DNA of 5,371 nucleotides. Origin: an uncultured Pedobacter sp. Its GTDB lineage: Bacteria > Bacteroidota > Bacteroidia > Sphingobacteriales > Sphingobacteriaceae. The position numbers were made by a program, and so were the translations under genes. Shown here in pieces: positions 1-5,371 of the stretch (its first letter is position 1; every line of letters begins with the position of its first letter). The stretch is taken from contig CAMLDJ010000357.1 of assembly GCA_946478755.1 (NCBI GenBank), forward strand, positions 1 through 5,371. Direction: 5' to 3'. Below the pieces are notes generated by a model that had not been told where the DNA came from, did not search any database, and worked only from the letters and a program-made list of their open reading frames with translations.

Positions 1-867
1 GGCTCTGGTACGATGGGCAATGGCATAGCACATACTTTTGCGCAATTTGGCTACCGGGTAAACCTGATAGATATCAACAGGGAAGCGCTGGAGAAAGCCT
101 TAGATACCATCGGTAAAAACCTTGACCGTCAGCTGAGCAAGGGAACATTAACAGCAGCAGAAAAAGCAGCAACACTCGGCAACATAACCACGTTTACAGA
201 GATGAAGGCCGGTGTGACCAATGCTGATCTCATTGTAGAAGCGGCAACTGAAAACCTGGAGCTTAAACTGAAAATATTCAGGGACCTGGATAGCTTTGCG
301 AAACCGGATGCAATCCTCGCAAGCAACACTTCTTCTATTTCAATCACCAAAATCGCGGCTGTAACCAGCCGCGGTGATAAAGTGATTGGCATGCATTTTA
401 TGAACCCCGTTCCGGTTATGAAACTGGTGGAAGTGATTCGTGGTTATGCCACCAGCGACGCAACGACCGCAACGGTGATGGAGCTTTCCAGGATGCTGGC
501 TAAAGTCCCTGTTGAGGTAAACGACTATCCAGGTTTTGTGGCCAACAGGATCTTAATGCCCATGATTAATGAGGCTATCTATACATTATACGAAAATGTA
601 GCCGGTGTGGAAGAGATTGACACTGTGATGAAATTAGGCATGGCCCATCCCATGGGTCCTTTACAACTGGCCGACTTTATCGGTCTGGATGTTTGTCTGG
701 CTATCCTACGTGTCCTGCAGGATGGTTTTGGAAATCCCAAATATGCTCCCTGCCCTTTACTCGTAAATATGGTTACCGCGGGAAATAAAGGCATTAAGTC
801 CGGTGAAGGATTTTACAATTATGCCAATGGCGTTAAGGAGGCCAGCATAGCCGGCAAATTTAGCTAG
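1..867 (+). CDS. hbd: 3-hydroxybutyryl-CoA dehydrogenase, 5' end cut by window edge
   Basis: A cytosolic enzyme that interconverts (S)-3-hydroxybutyryl-CoA and acetoacetyl-CoA with NAD(P), in short-chain acyl-CoA (beta-oxidation or butanoate) metabolism. The frame is open from base 1, and the first visible residues (GSGTMGNG) are the dinucleotide-binding glycine loop. The ATG at 13 therefore lies inside this motif and is not the start; by family comparison about seven or eight codons are missing to the left. Counting from base 1, Asp24 ends the second beta strand (cofactor ribose contact), NTSS lies near residue 110, the catalytic pair is His132 and Glu144 (12 apart, as in the family), and Asn182 sits in the GFVANR motif. 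The C-terminal domain ends with the family signature KSGEGFYNY. The visible 288 residues plus the missing start match the usual length of about 290. ruvB follows after 39 nt with no terminator. Family assignment is firm; substrate chain length is inferred. Confidence 0.93.
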   Translation, partial: GSGTMGNGIAHTFAQFGYRVNLIDINREALEKALDTIGKNLDRQLSKGTLTAAEKAATLGNITTFTEMKAGVTNADLIVEAATENLELKLKIFRDLDSFAKPDAILASNTSSISITKIAAVTSRGDKVIGMHFMNPVPVMKLVEVIRGYATSDATTATVMELSRMLAKVPVEVNDYPGFVANRILMPMINEAIYTLYENVAGVEEIDTVMKLGMAHPMGPLQLADFIGLDVCLAILRVLQDGFGNPKYAPCPLLVNMVTAGNKGIKSGEGFYNYANGVKEASIAGKFS

Positions 868-894
868 TCATGCTATAAATCTGATTTTTAAGCG

Positions 895-902
895 TATTTT
901 TG
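895..902 (+). promoter_or_regulatory. Bacteroidota-type -7 promoter element of ruvB
   Basis: TATTTTTG matches the Bacteroidota -7 consensus TAnnTTTG and ends 4 nt before the ruvB ATG. Transcription normally begins a few bases after this element, so the start site would fall at or next to the ATG. I see no convincing TTTG -33 element about 19 bp upstream, so the call rests on the -7 match and its position. No Shine-Dalgarno sequence precedes the ATG. Confidence 0.5.
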
Positions 903-906
903 AACA

Positions 907-1929
907 ATGAACGAAAATCTTGATCCCTCGTCCGAAAGCCTGTCACCCATAGAACGCGATATTGAAAAAGTATTGCGCCCGCAGGCTTTTGATGATTTTA
1001 CCGGACAGGAAAAGGTGATGGAAAACCTGAAGATCTTTGTGAAAGCAGCGAAACTACGCGGTGAACCACTGGATCACGTTTTATTACATGGCCCTCCCGG
1101 ACTAGGTAAAACAACACTTTCCCTTATTATCGCCAACGAAATGGGTGTAGGCATCAAAGTGACTTCGGGACCGGTATTGGATAAACCTGGAGATCTGGCT
1201 GGTCTGTTAACCGGATTAGACGAAGGGGATATCCTGTTTATTGACGAGATACATCGCTTAAGCCCTTTGGTTGAGGAATATCTTTATTCGGCGATGGAGG
1301 ATTTTAAAATAGATATTATGCTGGAGAGTGGCCCGAATGCGCGCTCTGTACAGATCAGCCTGAACCCTTTTACGCTGGTTGGTGCCACTACGCGTTCCGG
1401 CCTGTTAACAGCTCCGCTAAGAGCCAGGTTCGGAATCAATTCCAGACTCGCTTATTACGATGCCAAGCTACTGACGACTATCGTCTTAAGGTCCTCAGAA
1501 ATATTGAAGACCCCCATTACCGATGAAGGGGCCTATGAAATTGCTCGTAGAAGCCGCGGAACGCCACGTATTGCAAATGCTTTGTTAAGACGTACAAGAG
1601 ATTTTGCACAGATTAAAGGTACTGGAGAAATTGACACCAACATTGCGCGTTATGCCTTAAAAGCACTAAATGTTGATGAGCATGGCCTGGATGAAATGGA
1701 CAATAAGATTTTGACCACCATCATCGATAAGTTTAAAGGCGGCCCTGTCGGTTTAAAAACCATCGCTACTGCTGTCGGAGAAGATGAAGGGACGATTGAG
1801 GAGGTGTATGAGCCTTTTCTGATCCAGGAAGGCTTCCTGATGCGCACATCCAGAGGCCGGGAGGCTACCGAAGCAGCCTATAAACACCTCCAAAGAAATT
1901 TCCCCGGGCAAACCGGACGATTATTCTAA
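907..1929 (+). CDS. ruvB: Holliday junction branch migration ATPase RuvB
   Basis: AAA+ hexameric motor that, with RuvA, drives branch migration of Holliday junctions during recombinational repair; RuvC then cuts the junction. The 340-residue length is normal. Residues 1-30 carry the usual RuvB N-terminal segment ending in [12 protein letters not shown]. The Walker A loop GPPGLGKTT is at 62-70, Walker B LFIDEIH at 110-116, sensor 1 GATTR at 159-163, the arginine finger in LRARFG (R174, possibly R172), and sensor 2 in RGTPRIAN (R221). A C-terminal winged-helix DNA-binding domain occupies about 265-335 and ends with the RTSRGR segment. The ATG at 907 gives the family's usual N-terminus. ruvA and ruvC are not in the window. 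The gene lies 39 nt after hbd on the same strand, so read-through is possible, but a promoter element sits immediately before the start. Confidence 0.98.
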   Translation: MNENLDPSSESLSPIERDIEKVLRPQAFDDFTGQEKVMENLKIFVKAAKLRGEPLDHVLLHGPPGLGKTTLSLIIANEMGVGIKVTSGPVLDKPGDLAGLLTGLDEGDILFIDEIHRLSPLVEEYLYSAMEDFKIDIMLESGPNARSVQISLNPFTLVGATTRSGLLTAPLRARFGINSRLAYYDAKLLTTIVLRSSEILKTPITDEGAYEIARRSRGTPRIANALLRRTRDFAQIKGTGEIDTNIARYALKALNVDEHGLDEMDNKILTTIIDKFKGGPVGLKTIATAVGEDEGTIEEVYEPFLIQEGFLMRTSRGREATEAAYKHLQRNFPGQTGRLF

Positions 1930-1967
1930 GAAAAGGAATTTAGGCATCATTTCTGTTTCAGATTAGG

Positions 1968-1975
1968 TAAATTTG
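1968..1975 (+). promoter_or_regulatory. Bacteroidota-type -7 promoter element of the GNAT-nitrilase gene
   Basis: TAAATTTG is an exact TAnnTTTG match lying 6 nt before the ATG at 1982, in the 52-nt gap after ruvB. The -33 region shows only T-rich sequence (TTTCTG near 1950-1955) at a spacing shorter than ideal. The TTG that ends this element (1973-1975) is in frame with the gene, so an automatic caller could choose it as a start codon. The promoter reading makes that unlikely. Confidence 0.55.
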
Positions 1976-1981
1976 GCTAAT

Positions 1982-3490
1982 ATGAACATAGAGACCAGAA
2001 AACTTACGTTAAAAGACTACGACGATTTAAAAGAATCCATGCTGGCAGCCTATGATACACTTGGCGGTCAGATCTGGAGCAAAGCTACCATCGCCAAACT
2101 CTTAAAGCTGTTTCCGGAAGGACAGTTGTGCATTGCCGTGGACGATAAAGTAGTCGCCTGCTCCCTATCCATCATTGTAGATTATGATGAATATGGCGAT
2201 AAACATACCTATCAGTTGATCACGGGTGATTATACTTTTTCTACGCATGACCCTAATGGGGATACTTTATATGGAATTGAGATCTTCGTTTCCCCTGAAT
2301 TCCGGGGCCTGCGTTTAGGCCGGAGATTATATGAGGCGCGAAAAGAACTTTGTGAAAGCCAGAACCTGAAAAGCATTATTGCCGGTGGCCGCATACCCGG
2401 CTATCATGAATATGCCGAAAAATTAAGCCCAAGACAATACATCGACAAGGTAAAAGCAAAGGAGCTGTATGATCCGACCTTAACCTTTCAGTTGTCGAAT
2501 GACTTCCACGTCAGGAAAGTATTAAAGAATTACCTTCCCGGCGACCATGAATCCAAAGAGTTTGCAACACTGATAGAATGGAACAACATCTACTATCAGG
2601 GAATTGATGCTTCTGCACGCTCTGCAAAAACAATCAGGATAGGTTTAGTACAATGGCAAATGCGTCTGTTCCCCGATATTGATGCCTTTTATGAACAGGT
2701 TGAGTTTTTTGTGGACGCGGTAAGTGGTTACAAGTCTGACTTCATCATGTTTCCCGAGTTTTTTAACACCCCTCTTTTGCATCCCTACAATCAGCTGCCT
2801 GAAATGGAGGCCATGCGCAAACTGGCTGAGCAAACTGCTGAAATTGTGGAACGTATACAACAATATGCACTGGCTTATAATGTAAATATTATATCAGGCA
2901 CCATGCCTATTGTGGAAAACAACAAGCTGTATAACGTAACTTATCTTTGTCACAGAAGCGGTAAAACTGATGAGTACAGGAAGATCCACATCACTCCGAA
3001 TGAACAGAGATACTATGGAATGGTGGGCGGAGATAAGATACAGGTATTTGATACAGATTGTGGTAAAATAGGTATATTGATCTGCTATGATGTGGAGTTC
3101 CCCGAACTGAGCAGAATATTGGCAGATCAGGGAATGCAGATGTTATTTGTACCCTTCTTAACGGATACACAGAATGGATATACACGGGTAAGGCATTGTG
3201 CCCAGGCCAGGGCTATTGAAAACGAATGTTATGTAGCCATTGCCGGTTGTGTTGGTAATTTGCCTAAGGTAAACAATATGGACATCCAGTTTGCACAGTC
3301 GGCCGTATTTACACCTTCAGATTTTGCTTTTCCTACTAACGCGGTAAAAGCTGAAACCACACCCAATACAGAGATGATGCTGGTGGTTGATGTCGATCTG
3401 CACCTTTTAGATGAATTGCACCATTTTGGAACCGTTAAAATATTAAAAGACAGGCGAAAGGACCTGTACGAGGTCCGTTTACTCAAATAA
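1982..3490 (+). CDS. GNAT acetyltransferase / carbon-nitrogen hydrolase fusion protein
   Basis: A 502-residue cytosolic protein with two enzyme domains and no signal peptide. Residues 1 to about 185 form a GNAT domain; its acetyl-CoA loop is FRGLRLGRRL near 107-116, where the first Gly of the usual R-x-x-G-x-G pattern is Arg. Residues from about 217 to the end form a nitrilase-superfamily domain starting with IRIGLVQWQM. It has the full Glu-Lys-Cys triad: E259 in MFPEFF, K334 in YRKIH, and C368 in LICYDVEFPE. The hydrolase half is therefore probably active on an amide or nitrile-like C-N bond; the substrate is not known to me. Fusions of this kind recur in bacteria and, as I recall, form their own branch of the nitrilase superfamily. 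I chose ATG 1982 over the in-frame TTG at 1973 because the TTG lies in the promoter element. The gene is 52 nt after ruvB and ends at a hairpin terminator. Confidence 0.93.
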   Translation: MNIETRKLTLKDYDDLKESMLAAYDTLGGQIWSKATIAKLLKLFPEGQLCIAVDDKVVACSLSIIVDYDEYGDKHTYQLITGDYTFSTHDPNGDTLYGIEIFVSPEFRGLRLGRRLYEARKELCESQNLKSIIAGGRIPGYHEYAEKLSPRQYIDKVKAKELYDPTLTFQLSNDFHVRKVLKNYLPGDHESKEFATLIEWNNIYYQGIDASARSAKTIRIGLVQWQMRLFPDIDAFYEQVEFFVDAVSGYKSDFIMFPEFFNTPLLHPYNQLPEMEAMRKLAEQTAEIVERIQQYALAYNVNIISGTMPIVENNKLYNVTYLCHRSGKTDEYRKIHITPNEQRYYGMVGGDKIQVFDTDCGKIGILICYDVEFPELSRILADQGMQMLFVPFLTDTQNGYTRVRHCAQARAIENECYVAIAGCVGNLPKVNNMDIQFAQSAVFTPSDFAFPTNAVKAETTPNTEMMLVVDVDLHLLDELHHFGTVKILKDRRKDLYEVRLLK

Positions 3491-3505
3491 TGCCGCAGAA
3501 AAGTC

Positions 3506-3528
3506 AAAGGGGCATGCAGCCCCTTTTT
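3506..3528. terminator. Bidirectional intrinsic terminator between convergent genes
   Basis: A perfect 8-bp stem (AAAGGGGC at 3506-3513 with GCCCCTTT at 3519-3526) and a 5-nt loop are followed by a run of five T on the + strand (3524-3528). It lies 15 nt past the stop of the GNAT-nitrilase gene and just past the stop of the facing small gene. In the - direction the stem is followed by TTTGACTTTT, a weaker T tract, so it probably works best for the + strand gene. Confidence 0.85.
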
Positions 3529-3530
3529 AT

Positions 3531-3755
3531 TTACCCTCTGGTCACTAGCCAGTAAATCAGCAGAATGATGACCAGGACAGGGATGATCCATCTCAGTACT
3601 ACCGCCGCACCGTTTATATCTTTTTCCTTTACCGCCTGAGGGGAAGGTCCAGGATCTGCCTGATGCCTTGCATAGTCATGTTCGATCGGTTTATGGGTAT
3701 GGGGTTCGTCCGTATGTTTTTGATTTCCTGTATGTTTTTGATCTGTATTTTCCAT
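3531..3755 (-). CDS. Small His-rich protein with C-terminal membrane anchor, function unknown
   Basis: I do not recognise this 74-residue protein. Residues 1-49 are hydrophilic, with six histidines (8, 14, 19, 21, 26, 31) and several Pro and acidic residues. Residues from about 50 to 71 form one hydrophobic segment (WIIPVLVIILLIYWLV core), followed by only TRG, so it looks like a tail-anchored or single-pass inner-membrane protein with no cleavable signal. The membrane segment contains Pro59 and is preceded by Arg55. Residues 5-16 are two copies of a six-residue unit (DQKHTG, NQKHTD). A weak AAGG lies 2 nt upstream of the ATG, and I see no clear TAnnTTTG element. It converges with the GNAT-nitrilase gene across a shared terminator and diverges from queG. 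The start codon, hydrophobic end and well-placed terminator support a real gene. Metal binding by the histidines is only a possibility. Confidence 0.72.
   Translation of the reverse strand: MENTDQKHTGNQKHTDEPHTHKPIEHDYARHQADPGPSPQAVKEKDINGAAVVLRWIIPVLVIILLIYWLVTRG
3712..3742 (-). repeat. 13-bp direct repeat from an in-frame 18-bp duplication
   Basis: GTATGTTTTTGAT occurs at 3712-3724 and again at 3730-3742, an exact copy with an 18-bp period. Read on the - strand it encodes the two QKHT units (residues 6-9 and 12-15) of the small His-rich protein. The period is six codons, so the frame is kept. This fits slippage or a local tandem duplication within the gene. Confidence 0.8.
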
Positions 3756-3822
3756 GGCCTTAAGTTTTAGTTTATGTAATTAACAACAAGGCAGACTTTA
3801 AAAAGTTTACAATTCAAAGCCT

Positions 3823-3830
3823 TATCTTTG
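3823..3830 (+). promoter_or_regulatory. Bacteroidota-type -7 promoter element of queG
   Basis: TATCTTTG is an exact TAnnTTTG match that ends 6 nt before the queG ATG at 3837, the same spacing as before the GNAT-nitrilase gene. It lies in the 81-nt gap between divergent genes. Upstream, TTTA runs near 3797-3800 and 3806-3809 are only poor -33 candidates. The in-frame TTG at 3828-3830 belongs to this element and is unlikely to be a start codon. No Shine-Dalgarno sequence is seen. Confidence 0.6.
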
Positions 3831-3836
3831 CATCTG

Positions 3837-4775
3837 ATGATCAACAATACCGCTACATACAGCAAATTAATTAAAGCAGAAGCCATGCGGCTTGGCTTTA
3901 TGCAATGTGGTATTGCCAAAGCTGGTTTCCTGGAGGAAGAAGCGCCTAAACTGGAAAAATGGCTACAAAATAACCATCATGGTCAGATGACGTACATGGA
4001 AAATCATTTCGATAAGAGACTAGATCCCAGGCTACTGGTCGACCATGCTAAGTCTGTGATTTCGCTAACCTTGAACTACTTCCCTGCAGAGGAGCAAACT
4101 GACCCCGGTGCACCCAAAATTTCTAAATATGCCTATGGAGCAGATTACCACGAGGTCATTAAAGAAAAGCTGTTTGAGTTGTTAAACTTCATCAATGCCG
4201 AAGTTGGTGAGGTCAGCGGCCGGGCCTTTGTAGATTCCGCTCCGGTATTAGACCGTGCCTGGGCAAAACGCGCAGGAATTGGATGGATCGGAAAAAACAG
4301 TAACCTCATCAGTAAAAATAACGGGTCATTCTTTTTCCTGGCCGAGCTGATTGTAGACCTGGAGCTGGAATACGATAATCCTTTTCAAACCGACCATTGT
4401 GGCACTTGTACAAAATGTATCGATGCCTGCCCTACAGAAGCCATCCTCTCCCCCTTTGTTATTGATGCAAAAAAATGCATCTCTTACTTGACCATCGAAC
4501 TCAGGGACGAAATTGATACTGGTTTTAAAGACAAAATGGACAACTGGATGTTTGGCTGCGATATTTGCCAGGATGTATGCCCTTGGAACAGGTTTGCCAC
4601 ACCTCATTCCGAGCCCAGGTTTAAACCTAACGAGCAAGTGCTAAAGATGAAACGGGAAGACTGGCTGGACATCACTGAAGATGTTTTTAAGACTATCTTT
4701 AAAAATTCAGCAGTTAAGCGTACCAAGTTTAAAGGATTGACCAGGAATATTGACTTCATAAAAAAGACCCTGTAA
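3837..4775 (+). CDS. queG: Epoxyqueuosine reductase QueG
   Basis: A cytosolic, cobalamin-dependent iron-sulfur enzyme that reduces epoxyqueuosine to queuosine in the wobble position of GUN-anticodon tRNAs, the final step of queuosine synthesis. The protein has 312 residues. The catalytic-core segment [24 protein letters not shown] is at 131-154; Asp133 probably corresponds to the proposed proton-donating Asp134 of characterised QueG. Two 4Fe-4S sites follow: C188, C191, C194, C198 in the first motif, then C214, and C241, C244, C248 in the second ([10 protein letters not shown]). The protein is shorter than the roughly 380-residue E. coli and B. subtilis enzymes and ends about 64 residues after the last cluster cysteine, so it lacks much of their C-terminal extension. 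The ATG at 3837 is preferred to the upstream in-frame TTG at 3828. No other queuosine gene is nearby. The stop codon lies in the loop of a terminator hairpin. Confidence 0.96.
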   Translation: MINNTATYSKLIKAEAMRLGFMQCGIAKAGFLEEEAPKLEKWLQNNHHGQMTYMENHFDKRLDPRLLVDHAKSVISLTLNYFPAEEQTDPGAPKISKYAYGADYHEVIKEKLFELLNFINAEVGEVSGRAFVDSAPVLDRAWAKRAGIGWIGKNSNLISKNNGSFFFLAELIVDLELEYDNPFQTDHCGTCTKCIDACPTEAILSPFVIDAKKCISYLTIELRDEIDTGFKDKMDNWMFGCDICQDVCPWNRFATPHSEPRFKPNEQVLKMKREDWLDITEDVFKTIFKNSAVKRTKFKGLTRNIDFIKKTL

Positions 4776-4790
4776 AAGGGTCTTTAAATA
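4763..4790. terminator. Bidirectional terminator overlapping the queG stop codon
   Basis: An 8-bp perfect stem (AAAGACCC at 4763-4770 with GGGTCTTT at 4778-4785) encloses a 7-nt loop that holds the queG TAA (4773-4775). The left arm encodes the last residues of QueG. On the + strand the tail is TTTAAATATTT, moderately T-rich. On the - strand the stem is followed by six T, giving a strong terminator for the facing exonuclease gene, whose stop is at 4800-4802. Confidence 0.82.
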
Positions 4791-4799
4791 TTTCAGGCA

Positions 4800-5371
4800 T
4801 TATTTGCCGAATTTCATTTTCAGCTGTGCCAACATATCCTCTGTAACATCTACAGCGGGCTTCTCTTTTTTTATGGAGACGGGCTGTGGCCTGGTCGTGT
4901 CCTGCCCGGGCTTAACCTGTGGCTGTTTTGGCCTGTTGGCTTCAGCCTGTTGCTGTCTTTCCTGTTTAAGCAGCTCTTTCTTCTTATTCCATCTTGTCCA
5001 GATCTCTTCCAGTTTTTTCTTGGTATATAACGGAAAATCCCCTTGTTTCATCCAGGCATAATAGCTGGGTTCAATATCAAACACCTGTTCTACTATCTTG
5101 CCCTTATGCTTTCCAAAATTGAAGATCTCCTCGTCATTTTCATTGTAAACCATTCTTCCCGCAAAGTCAACCGGCTTATTCATATTTGTAAAAACATGCA
5201 GGGCGTCTACATCATTTTGTACAGGTCTGGATATTTTACCTTGTTTATCCTCAAAGTCAGTATCCTTATAACGTTCAATCTGTGCCAGTAATACATGATA
5301 AGTTGCCGTAATATCAGCTTCAGCAGAATGGGCGTTTATAATATCCTTACCGCAGTAAAACTTATATGCTG
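4800..5371 (-). CDS. DnaQ-like 3'-5' exonuclease with ExoX-like C-terminal module, N-terminus off the window
   Basis: The frame stays open from the stop at 4800 to the right edge, giving 189 visible residues; the real start lies outside, so the ATG at 5183 is internal. Counting from the edge, residues 12-20 (NAHSAEADI) carry the H-x-A-x-x-D pattern (H14, D19), the third exonuclease motif of the DEDDh family. These enzymes remove nucleotides from 3' ends and include the polymerase III epsilon proofreader and ExoX. The earlier motif with the D-x-E pair should lie just outside. Residues 83-115 (FNFGKHKG, then PSYYAW and DFP) match the small module found at the C-terminus of ExoX-type proteins. 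A Lys/Gln/Pro-rich, probably disordered linker (about 129-172) and a final VTEDMLAQLKMKFGK follow. Whether it acts in proofreading, repair or RNA processing cannot be told here. It converges with queG, 24 nt apart. Confidence 0.88.
   Translation of the reverse strand, partial: AYKFYCGKDIINAHSAEADITATYHVLLAQIERYKDTDFEDKQGKISRPVQNDVDALHVFTNMNKPVDFAGRMVYNENDEEIFNFGKHKGKIVEQVFDIEPSYYAWMKQGDFPLYTKKKLEEIWTRWNKKKELLKQERQQQAEANRPKQPQVKPGQDTTRPQPVSIKKEKPAVDVTEDMLAQLKMKFGK

Noticed and set aside
291..298. Further TAnnTTTG matches inside genes (also 2942-2949 on + and 2080-2087 on -)
   Set aside because: They lie within coding sequence with no start codon just downstream, and this number is about what chance would give for six fixed bases.
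13..867. Start of the 3-hydroxybutyryl-CoA dehydrogenase at the ATG at 13
   Set aside because: This Met lies inside the glycine-rich cofactor loop; starting there would remove the first strand and half of the loop.
3229..3591. 120-codon open frame on the - strand across the end of the GNAT-nitrilase gene
   Set aside because: It is antisense to a well-supported domain, spans the terminator, overlaps the small His-rich gene in another frame and has no recognisable protein features.
3795..3806. Short inverted repeat ACTTT-AA-AAAGT upstream of queG, a possible operator
   Set aside because: Only 5-bp arms in AT-rich sequence, easily due to chance, with no regulator nearby to support it.
4800..5183. 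A stand-alone 127-residue protein starting at the ATG at 5183 on the - strand
   Set aside because: The same frame is open to the window edge and encodes a recognisable exonuclease motif upstream, so this ATG is internal.
4804..5291. Two + strand open frames (85 and 82 codons) opposite the exonuclease gene
   Set aside because: Their Ser/Cys/Phe-rich translations are what the Lys- and Gln-rich coding strand gives when read backwards; no motif or start signal supports them.
1..5371. A new defence, mobile or biosynthetic system in the window
   Set aside because: The genes are housekeeping families with ordinary spacing; there are no integrase or transposase genes, CRISPR-like repeats, toxin-antitoxin pairs or clear changes in base composition.

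Overview
This window reads as an ordinary stretch of core chromosome from a member of the Bacteroidota, most likely a Pedobacter- or Mucilaginibacter-like Sphingobacteriaceae. I infer this from protein style (RuvB, the GNAT-nitrilase fusion, the short QueG), the lack of good Shine-Dalgarno sites, and Bacteroidota-type promoter elements (TAnnTTTG) just before three genes. The taxon is inferred and was not searched. I see no mobile element, CRISPR array, RNA gene or clearly new multi-gene system.

Layout. The left edge cuts into a 3-hydroxybutyryl-CoA dehydrogenase gene (1-867, +), which lacks only its first few codons. ruvB (907-1929, +), for the Holliday-junction branch-migration motor, and a two-domain GNAT acetyltransferase / carbon-nitrogen hydrolase gene (1982-3490, +) follow. 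The gaps are 39 and 52 nt, with no terminator between the genes. A hairpin at 3506-3528 closes this run and also faces a convergent gene for a 74-residue His-rich, membrane-anchored protein (3531-3755, -). Divergent from that small gene, across 81 nt, is queG (3837-4775, +), the last step of queuosine synthesis. It ends in a second hairpin that contains its own stop codon. Convergent with queG is a DnaQ-like 3'-5' exonuclease with an ExoX-like C-terminal module (4800 to the right edge, -). Its catalytic N-terminal part is mostly outside the window. No gene-free stretch exceeds 100 nt.

How the parts relate. The genes are housekeeping functions (acyl-CoA metabolism, recombination, tRNA modification, nucleic acid processing) that share no obvious pathway. 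The most interesting signal is regulatory. All three complete + strand genes have a TAnnTTTG element ending only 4-6 nt before the ATG, which predicts leaderless or nearly leaderless mRNAs. For two of them the TTG inside this element is in frame and could be mistaken for a start codon. The least understood proteins are the GNAT-nitrilase fusion and the small His-rich membrane protein.
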